DNA from: Candidatus Sulfopaludibacter sp. SbA3
GTDB lineage: Bacteria; Acidobacteriota; Vicinamibacteria; Vicinamibacterales; UBA2999
Assembly: GCA_945866285.1 (NCBI GenBank)
Contig: CAMBHC010000178.1
Location: 1-6,081 of the forward strand
DNA: 6,081 nucleotides
Reading direction: 5' to 3'
Shown here: in pieces, positions 1 through 6,081 of the stretch
Layout of the letters: the number at the start of each line of letters is the position of its first letter
Position numbering within the stretch: position 1 is the stretch's first letter
Position numbers and translations under genes: made by a program
The notes under the pieces: model-generated
What the model was told of the DNA's origin: nothing
What the model saw: the letters and a program-made list of their open reading frames with translations, nothing else
Databases searched by the model: none

Positions 1-15
1 GATAATAGCGGCGTC

Positions 16-1481
16 ATGAACACCGGCTCTTACGTCAACGGCAAGTGGTATCGCCCCGCCTCAAGCGGCACCACCAAGAACATCAATCCGGCTGATACCA
101 GCGACGTGATCGCCGAGTATCCGCTGGCGACGGCCGCCGACGTGCGGCTGGCGATCGAAGCCGCGGAAGCGGCGTGGCCGATGTGGAAGAAGTCGCCGGG
201 GCCCGAGCGAGGGCGCGTGCTGTGGCGCGCCGCTGACATTGCCCGCCGGCGCATCGACGAAATCGCCCGCACGCTGACGCGCGAGGAAGGCAAGATCCTG
301 AAAGAGGCGCGCGGCGAGGTGCTGAAGGGCATCTCGTTGCTCGAGTACTACGCCGGTGAGGGCTTCCGCATGCACGGCAAGACGCTGCCGTCCGAGTCGC
401 GGGACACGTTTACCTATACCGTGCGACAACCCATGGGCGTGGTGGGCCTCATCGCTCCCTGGAATTTCCCCTGGGCCATCCCCGTCTGGAAGAGCGCGCC
501 GGCCCTCGTCTCTGGCAACTGCGTGGTCTTCAAGCCATCAGAGCTGACGCCGGCGACGACCGTGCTGCTGACCGAAATCTACGAAGAGGCGGGTCTGCCA
601 CCGGGCGTGTTCAACATGCTTGTCGGCACTGGGCCTGAAGTGGGCGAAGCCATGGTCGCGGCCCCGCAGCTGCGCGCCATCTCGTTCACCGGCTCGAATC
701 GCGTGGGTGGAGCGCTGTATGTGAAGGCGGCGCAGCGCGGTGCGAAGGTGACTTGCGAGATGGGTGGCAAGAACGCCGTCATCGTGATGCCTGATGCCGA
801 TCTCGACAAGGCGGCCGCGGCCATCCACGGTGGCGCGTTCGGATCCACCGGCCAGCGCTGCACGGCGACCTCACGCGTGATCGCGCATGCCGACATCAAG
901 GCCGCACTCGTCGAACGATTGGTCGCGGCGGCGAAGCAGATGAAACTGGGCCCAGGCCTGGACGACTCGTCCGACATGGGTCCCTCGGTTGGTGAGCGCC
1001 AATGGCAGACGGTGATGGACTACATCAAGGTCGGCCAGGGCGAAGGTGCGCGGATGCTGACCGGTGGCTCGCGTCCCGACGCGCTCAGCCACGGCTACTT
1101 CGTCGAGCCGACCATCTTCGACAGCGTCTCGCCGTCCATGCGCATCTTCAAGGAAGAGATTTTCGGACCGGTGCTGTCCATTGCAACCGCGACCTCCCTG
1201 GATGAGGCGCTCCGCTTCGCCAATGGTGTGGAGTACGGCCTGACGACCTCGATCTTCACCGAGAACATCACGTCGGTGATGAAGTTCGTGGATGACGTCG
1301 AGACCGGCATGGTGCACGTCAACGAGCCAACCGTCGGTGGCGAAGCGCAGCTGCCGTTTGGTGGGACCAAGTCCACCGGCGTCGGCGCGCGCGAAATGGC
1401 CGAAGAGGGATTGAACTTCTTCACCGAACTGAAGACCGTCTTCATCAACTACTCGGGCAAAGCCGAGCGGTCGATGACTCG

Positions 1482-1485
<4 letters not shown>
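16..1485 (+). CDS. NAD(P)+-dependent aldehyde dehydrogenase, probably alpha-ketoglutaric semialdehyde dehydrogenase-like
   Basis: This is a complete soluble aldehyde dehydrogenase of 489 residues, the usual length for the superfamily. Visible landmarks are the oxyanion asparagine N150 in PWNFPW, the cofactor-binding stretch FKPSE (K173, E176), FTGSN at about 225-229, the general base E248 in CEMGGKN, the catalytic cysteine C282 in GQRCTATSR, and EIFGPV at 381-386. The 34-residue gap from E248 to C282 matches the family. E176 sits where a glutamate usually favours NAD+, but this does not settle cofactor choice. By eye it is closest to the YcbD/GucD type, which oxidises 2,5-dioxopentanoate to 2-oxoglutarate at the end of sugar-acid and hydroxyproline breakdown; this substrate is inferred, and no sugar-acid gene lies nearby. 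The frame is open to the window's left edge and no clear ribosome site precedes the ATG, but the protein begins as the family does (SYVNGKW). It converges on the EVE gene and overlaps it by 4 bp. Confidence 0.93.
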
Positions 1486-1943
<458 letters not shown>

Positions 1944-2019
1944 GGGAAAACTCTAACAGCAGAACATCTCCTGGTCCGTCGCAAACCTTCAGCCTCAAGA
2001 ATCCGTCCAATCCGCTGTC
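1944..2019. promoter_or_regulatory. Divergent intergenic region between EVE gene and permease
   Basis: This 76-bp gap separates two genes that read away from each other, so it should hold the promoters of both unless their transcripts start inside the neighbouring coding sequence. I looked on both strands and found no convincing -35/-10 pair with 16-18 bp spacing; the TTGGAC and TTGAGG hexamers present on the minus strand have no matching -10. There is no strong Shine-Dalgarno site directly before either ATG. The call rests on gene arrangement only. Confidence 0.35.
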
Positions 2020-4521
2020 ATGCCCAACTTCCGACTGGCGCTGCGCACGGTGTTCAAGACGCCGTTTGTCACCGTGGTGGCGATCTTGTCGCTGTCGCTG
2101 GGGATTGGCGCCAATTCCGCGATTTTCTCGCTGTTCAACCAGATGCTGCTGCGGCCCCTGCCGGTGGCCAATCCGGGCGAACTGGTCAACCTGGGCGCAC
2201 CTGGCCCCAAGCCCGGCTCGAATTCGTGCGGCAACGCCGGCGGGTGCGAAGAGGTGTTCAGCTACCCGATGTTCCGCGACCTGGAACGCGTGCAGACCAG
2301 CTTCGCGGGCATGGCCGCCCATCGGCAACTTGGTGCGAGTGTCGGCTACCAGCGTACAACCCTGTCGGCCGAAGGCCTGCTGGTGTCGGGCGGCTACTTC
2401 CCTGTGCTTGGCCTGAATCCGGCTCTCGGCCGCTTGCTGACCCGCGAAGATGACAAGACGGTGGGCGCGCATTTCGTGGTCGTGCTCAGCTACGACTACT
2501 GGCGAACCCGCTTCGAGCTGAGCCCTGCCATCCTGAACGAAACCGTGATCGTGAACGGCCAGGCACTCACCGTCGTCGGTGTGGCGCCGTCCGGGTTCAA
2601 GGGCACGACGCTTGGCTCCGAGCCGGACGTGTTCGTGCCGCTCACCATGCGCACTTTGATGCAACCAGGCTTCAAGGGCTTCGATGACCGGCGCGATTAC
2701 TGGGCCTACGCGTTCGCGCGTCTGAAACCCGGCGTGTCGGTCGACCAGGCGGCGGTGGCGGTCAACGGACCGTACCGGTCGATCATCAACGACGTTGAGG
2801 CGCCGCTGCAGAAGGGCATGAGCGACCAGACGATGGCGCGCTTCAAGCAGAAAGTCATCACGGTTGTTCCCGGGCAGCGCGGCCAGAGCACCGTGCGGCA
2901 GGAAGCGCGGGTTCCGCTCATCATCCTGTTCGCGGTCACCGGTACGGTGCTGCTGATCGCGTGCGCCAATGTCGCCAACCTGCTGATGGCGCGCGGCGCC
3001 GGCCGCGCCGCCGAAATGGCGGTGCGCCTGTCGATCGGCGCCAGCCGGCGGCAGCTGATCGCGCAGCTGCTGGGCGAATCGGTGCTGCTTGCCGCCCTGG
3101 GCGCATTGGGTGGACTGGTCGTCGCCAAGTGGACGCTGGACCTGGTGGGCACGCTGGTGCCGCCAGACGGCGCCGCGATGGTGGCGTTCAGGCTTGATCC
3201 CACCATGCTGGGCTTCGCGGGGCTGGCCGCGTTGGGTACCGGCCTGGCCTTCGGCTTGTTCCCCGCGCTTCACAGCACCCGTCCCGACCTCGCGTCGACC
3301 TTGAAGAACCAGGCCGGTCAGCCGGGCGGCGCCAAAGCGGCGGCCCGCTTCCGCATGACTCTGGCCACGGTGCAGATCGCAATGTCGATGGCGCTGCTGG
3401 TGCCGGCGGGGCTCTTTGCCAAGAGCCTGTTCAACATCAGCCGCGTCGAACTCGGGCTCAAGACCGATCACCTGGCGCTCTTCGGCATTGCGCCCGAGCT
3501 CAACTCCTATTCCACCGAGCGCACGCGCGCCCTGTTCGAGCGGCTCGAAGATGAACTCGCCGCACTGCCTGGTGTGACCAGCGTGGTCATGGCCATGGTG
3601 CCGGTGCTGGCCGGCGACAACTGGGGCAACAGCGTGCGGGTCGAGGGTTTCGAGGCCGGTCCCGACACCAATACCGACGCCTCGTTCAACGGCGTGGGCC
3701 CCGGCTACTTCAAGACCATGGGCATCAGGATGCTATCGGGCCGCGAGTTTACCCGTGCCGACGCTGCCGGCGCGCCGAAGGTGGCCATCGTCAACCAGGC
3801 CTTCCTCAAGAAGTTCAACCTGGGCGAGAACGGGATCGGCAAGCGGATGTCAGCCGGCCGCGGCAGCGGCCCTACGCTTGACATCGAGATCGTCGGCATC
3901 GTCCAGGATGCCAAGTACAGCGACGTGAAACGTGCAGTGCCGGCGCAGTACTACCTGCCTTATCGCCAGCAAGCGGAGCTGGGCTTCGGCTACTTCTATC
4001 TGCGCACGGCGGTGCCGCCCGAGCAGCTGCTGGGCACCCTTCCCACCCTGGTGAAGAAGCTCGACCCGAACCTGCCGGTCGTCGATGCCAAGACCATGGA
4101 GTTGCAGGTGCGCGAGAACGTGGCGATCGACCGCCTGATCAGCACCCTGTCCATCGGCTTCGCGCTGCTGGCCACCTTGTTGGCGGCGGTCGGGCTCTAC
4201 GGCGTGCTGGCCTACACGGTGGCGCAGCGCACGCGCGAGTTCGGCCTGCGCATGGCGCTTGGCGCCGACGGTCGACGCGTGCGGGGCATGGTGATGAAGC
4301 AGGTCGGCGTCATGGCGCTCGTCGGCGGCGCGATTGGACTGGTGATCGCGATCGGCGTCGGCCGGCTGGCCGAGTCGCTGCTGTTCGAGATGAAGGGTTA
4401 TGATCCCCTGGTGATTGGCGTCTCGGTCGTCGCGCTCGCACTCGTCGCCATGGGTGCGGGCTTCATCCCGGCCCTGCGGGCGTCGAAAATCGATCCGATG
4501 AATGCACTCCGCTACGAGTAA
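2020..4521 (+). CDS. ADOP-family ABC transporter permease (duplicated MacB/FtsX-type)
   Basis: This inner-membrane permease has 833 residues and an internal duplication typical of the acidobacterial duplicated orphan permease family. A first membrane segment at about 16-38 is followed by a MacB-type periplasmic domain (about 39-295), then an FtsX domain with three segments (about 300-415). Next come a fifth segment (about 447-467), a second periplasmic domain (about 475-700) and a second FtsX domain (about 709-833) ending DPMNALRYE. Each FtsX half carries a cytoplasmic coupling stretch after its first segment: EMAVRLSIGASRRQL at 332-346 and REFGLRMALGA in the second half. Such permeases pair with a MacB-like ATPase, moving substrates or acting mechanically across the envelope, but no ATPase is encoded here. 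The ATG at 2020 is the first start codon after the in-frame TAA at 1954, so the start is well fixed despite a poor ribosome site. The protein has only three cysteines: C70, C76 and C315. The acyltransferase follows with overlap. The substrate is unknown. Confidence 0.93.
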   Translation: MPNFRLALRTVFKTPFVTVVAILSLSLGIGANSAIFSLFNQMLLRPLPVANPGELVNLGAPGPKPGSNSCGNAGGCEEVFSYPMFRDLERVQTSFAGMAAHRQLGASVGYQRTTLSAEGLLVSGGYFPVLGLNPALGRLLTREDDKTVGAHFVVVLSYDYWRTRFELSPAILNETVIVNGQALTVVGVAPSGFKGTTLGSEPDVFVPLTMRTLMQPGFKGFDDRRDYWAYAFARLKPGVSVDQAAVAVNGPYRSIINDVEAPLQKGMSDQTMARFKQKVITVVPGQRGQSTVRQEARVPLIILFAVTGTVLLIACANVANLLMARGAGRAAEMAVRLSIGASRRQLIAQLLGESVLLAALGALGGLVVAKWTLDLVGTLVPPDGAAMVAFRLDPTMLGFAGLAALGTGLAFGLFPALHSTRPDLASTLKNQAGQPGGAKAAARFRMTLATVQIAMSMALLVPAGLFAKSLFNISRVELGLKTDHLALFGIAPELNSYSTERTRALFERLEDELAALPGVTSVVMAMVPVLAGDNWGNSVRVEGFEAGPDTNTDASFNGVGPGYFKTMGIRMLSGREFTRADAAGAPKVAIVNQAFLKKFNLGENGIGKRMSAGRGSGPTLDIEIVGIVQDAKYSDVKRAVPAQYYLPYRQQAELGFGYFYLRTAVPPEQLLGTLPTLVKKLDPNLPVVDAKTMELQVRENVAIDRLISTLSIGFALLATLLAAVGLYGVLAYTVAQRTREFGLRMALGADGRRVRGMVMKQVGVMALVGGAIGLVIAIGVGRLAESLLFEMKGYDPLVIGVSVVALALVAMGAGFIPALRASKIDPMNALRYE

Positions 4522-5569
4522 TCCGCGCGCCAGGCGCTACATGCCGCAGCTCGACGGGCTGCGAGCCGTGGCGGTGGCCTGTGTCCTGGCGTTCCACTTC
4601 ATTCCTGGCTTGGACCGCTATGCCCCCCTGGGCAGCATGGGCGTACGGCTGTTCTTCGTGATCAGCGGCTTCCTGATCACCGGCATCCTGCTGTCGTGGC
4701 GCGGTCAGCCGCTGGGTGTCGCGCTCAAGACGTTCTATGTCCGCCGCTCGCTCCGGATATTTCCGGTGTTCTATTTCGCGCTGGCTGCTGCTGCCGTGAT
4801 CAACATCGGTCCGGTCCGCGACACCCTTGCGTGGCACGTCACTTATCTTTCGAACTTCTATTTCTACCTGCGGGGCGACTGGCATGGCTCGGTATCGCAC
4901 CTGTGGTCGCTTGCGGTCGAGGAGCAGTTCTACCTGGTGTGGCCGTGGCTAATCCTGTGCGCGCCAGAGCGGTGGCTGCGACCGGCGATGATCGCCATGG
5001 TGGCCGTGGCGCCGCTGTCGCGGGTCCTGTTCCCGAACCCGATGGACTCGGTGCTGCCGACCAGTTGCCTGGACTCGCTGGGCATGGGAGCGTTGATCGC
5101 GATGGCAGTGCCCCACAAAGGGGAGGCCTACAGAGTGGGTGGAGTGGGAGTGGTCGGCGCGGTCCTCATCGCCGTCACCCTGCTCATGCGCTACACGGCG
5201 GTCGGCGGACAGTATCAAATCGTGGGCCTGGACTTCGGGGTGTCGTTGTTCTCGGCGTGGCTGGTGGCGTCGGCCGCGCACGGTTTTCGCGGTGCCGCGG
5301 GTCGGCTGCTGTCCCTCGCGCCGATCATCGCTGTGGGCCGCATCAGCTATGGCCTCTACGTCTACCAGGGCTTCACGCCGTACCTGCTGGGCCGCTATGT
5401 GCCGGGATTCGTCACCATGCCGGCACCGGTTCGAGTCGCGCTGCTGGTGACGGTGACTGCGCTTATCGCGATGGCGTCATGGCGCTGGCTCGAGCAGCCG
5501 TTCCTGCGACTGAAGCCCGCCGACGCTCGTCCTCCACGGCTGGCGAGCTACGGCGAGGTCTCGCCGTAG
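4502..5569 (+). CDS. Acyltransferase 3 family membrane protein (OafA/YrhL type)
   Basis: This is a polytopic inner-membrane O-acyltransferase of 355 residues, the usual size for the membrane domain alone, with no C-terminal SGNH domain. Family landmarks are QLDGLRA at 16-22, the presumed catalytic H32 in LAFHF, FFVISGFLITG at 51-61, RRSLRIFP at 81-88, HLWSLAVEEQFYLVWP at 133-148, LDSLGMGALIA at 190-200, GRISYGLYVYQ at 279-289 and WLEQPF at 329-334. About ten membrane segments can be read. Relatives transfer acetyl or other acyl groups from the cytoplasm to surface glycans, O-antigen, exopolysaccharide or antibiotics; the acceptor here cannot be told. The ATG at 4502 lies 20 bp inside the permease gene. 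A second in-frame ATG at 4541 (M14), 19 bp after the permease stop, has CAGG six bases upstream and would keep all motifs, so it is a fair alternative start. Close spacing suggests co-transcription with the permease. The last seven codons lie in a perfect inverted repeat. Confidence 0.93.
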   Translation: MHSATSNPRARRYMPQLDGLRAVAVACVLAFHFIPGLDRYAPLGSMGVRLFFVISGFLITGILLSWRGQPLGVALKTFYVRRSLRIFPVFYFALAAAAVINIGPVRDTLAWHVTYLSNFYFYLRGDWHGSVSHLWSLAVEEQFYLVWPWLILCAPERWLRPAMIAMVAVAPLSRVLFPNPMDSVLPTSCLDSLGMGALIAMAVPHKGEAYRVGGVGVVGAVLIAVTLLMRYTAVGGQYQIVGLDFGVSLFSAWLVASAAHGFRGAAGRLLSLAPIIAVGRISYGLYVYQGFTPYLLGRYVPGFVTMPAPVRVALLVTVTALIAMASWRWLEQPFLRLKPADARPPRLASYGEVSP

Positions 5570-5570
5570 C
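5547..5570. repeat. Perfect 11-bp inverted repeat over the acyltransferase stop codon
   Basis: The arms GCTACGGCGAG (5547-5557) and CTCGCCGTAGC (5560-5570) are exact reverse complements separated by GT. As RNA this would fold into a stem of about 10 pairs with a four-base loop GGUC. The TAG stop of the acyltransferase is part of the right arm. It lies between two convergent genes, where it could stall polymerase or protect 3' ends from either side, but no T-run follows on either strand, so it is not a standard intrinsic terminator. It could also be part of a dispersed palindromic repeat. Confidence 0.7.
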
Positions 5571-5583
5571 GGCCTTCGGCCGC
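5569..5583. repeat. Second short hairpin abutting the first
   Basis: GCGGCC (5569-5574) and GGCCGC (5578-5583) pair exactly around a three-base TTC loop, giving a six-pair GC stem. It shares two bases with the preceding inverted repeat, so the two stems are mutually exclusive at that edge or stack end to end. No T-tract follows on the plus strand. For the minus-strand gene, whose stop is at 5597, this hairpin begins 13 bases downstream of the stop. Together with its neighbour it forms a compact structured spacer between the convergent genes. Confidence 0.5.
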
Positions 5584-5596
5584 GACGGCGGACACC

Positions 5597-6081
5597 CTAC
5601 CCCTTCGGCTTCTCCGAGGTCGTCACCGTGAACTGCCGAAAGCGGCTGTACTCCGCCCGCCCATCGATGCGGGCCTGGCTGCGCCGCAGTTCGTAGAGTT
5701 CCCGCATCTCTGCCGGCACCAACAGGTCGAGGCCGGTCTCAGCGCGGTAGAACACTTCGATCAGTGCGCGCACGTCGGTGTCTTCGCTGATTAGTTCGGT
5801 GCGCAGAAACCGGCCGGTCGTGCTGTCGAGCCACACCCGGCCGTGCGACGGGATGTCGCGATCGTTGGCGCCCCGGACGACGGTGCCCTTCAGCGTTTCA
5901 TCGTATTCGATCATCCAGACGTCGCGTTCTTGAGCCATGCCGGCGAAGCGCTTGACGCTGCCGGGTTTGCCTTTCTTGAACTCGAATCGGGGTTGGTTGG
6001 CACGGTCGAAGAAGACCAGCGCCAGGATCGGCATGTTGATGGTCCGCATGATCGGCCCGATGTTGTAGCGGGCGCTCTCCA
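5597..6081 (-). CDS. Hypothetical protein, C-terminal part (5' end beyond the window)
   Basis: I do not recognise a named family. The reading frame stays open from the stop at 5597 to the right edge, and residues encoded upstream of the first in-window ATG (at 6049) read ESARYNIGPI, continuing smoothly into MRTINMPILAL. The ATG is therefore probably an internal methionine and the gene is cut by the window edge; at least 160 residues are visible. The visible part is predicted to be rich in beta strands: WMIEYDETLKGTVVRG, GRVWLDSTTGRFLRTEL, ALIEVFYRAE, LLVPAEMRELYEL and a final AEYSRFRQFTV strand. The alternation of a G-x-V/I-W-L-D-x-x-T-G turn with strands recalls the half-barrel of LolA/RseB-like envelope proteins, but that is a weak guess. 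From memory, similar tails occur in Acidobacteriota hypothetical proteins with a longer N-terminal region. It converges on the acyltransferase across a 27-bp gap. Confidence 0.8.
   Translation of the reverse strand, partial: ESARYNIGPIMRTINMPILALVFFDRANQPRFEFKKGKPGSVKRFAGMAQERDVWMIEYDETLKGTVVRGANDRDIPSHGRVWLDSTTGRFLRTELISEDTDVRALIEVFYRAETGLDLLVPAEMRELYELRRSQARIDGRAEYSRFRQFTVTTSEKPKG

Noticed and set aside
356..547. Several short off-frame open frames on both strands within the dehydrogenase gene.
   Set aside because: They are overlapped by a gene with all catalytic residues in place. High GC makes long chance frames common, and none has a supported start or motif.
1968..1972. AGGAG on the minus strand, considered as the ribosome site of the EVE gene.
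   Set aside because: It is 24 bases from the EVE ATG, too far. It directly abuts another ATG that opens only four codons before TAG, so it is more likely chance.
4696..5631. A 311-codon plus-strand frame overlapping the acyltransferase and running past its end.
   Set aside because: It is an off-frame reading of a gene whose own frame carries every AT3 motif. Its composition is rich in A, G, R and P and it has no recognisable domain.

Overview
This is a GC-rich chromosomal window of ordinary bacterial gene content. The best clue to its source is the 833-residue permease in the middle. It has the layout of the family known as ADOP (acidobacterial duplicated orphan permease): two MacB-type periplasmic domains and two FtsX domains in one chain. 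Together with the high GC and the partial hypothetical gene at the right edge, which resembles proteins I remember from that group, this suggests Acidobacteriota, perhaps a Vicinamibacteria-like lineage. That placement is inference from protein character, not from a marker gene.

Layout from left to right. (1) A complete aldehyde dehydrogenase on the plus strand (16-1485), closest by eye to the alpha-ketoglutaric semialdehyde dehydrogenase (YcbD/GucD-like) branch. (2) A small EVE-domain protein on the minus strand (1482-1943), convergent with the dehydrogenase and sharing a CTAG in which both genes stop. (3) A 76-bp divergent gap (1944-2019). (4) The ADOP permease on the plus strand (2020-4521), with no ABC ATPase gene in the window. 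(5) A membrane acyltransferase of the OafA/YrhL family on the plus strand (4502-5569), whose first possible start lies inside the permease gene, so the two probably form one transcription unit. (6) A short convergent gap with two abutting hairpins (5547-5583). (7) The C-terminal part of a hypothetical protein on the minus strand (5597 to the right edge), whose real start is outside the window.

The genes do not form an obvious single pathway. The permease and acyltransferase are the only pair whose arrangement argues for joint expression; both act in the envelope. I see no tRNA, rRNA, CRISPR array, transposase, phage gene, toxin-antitoxin pair or defence cluster, and nothing that I would call a new biological system. 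The points most worth a second look are the twin hairpins that also carry the acyltransferase stop codon, the orphan permease-acyltransferase pairing, and the edge-truncated hypothetical gene.
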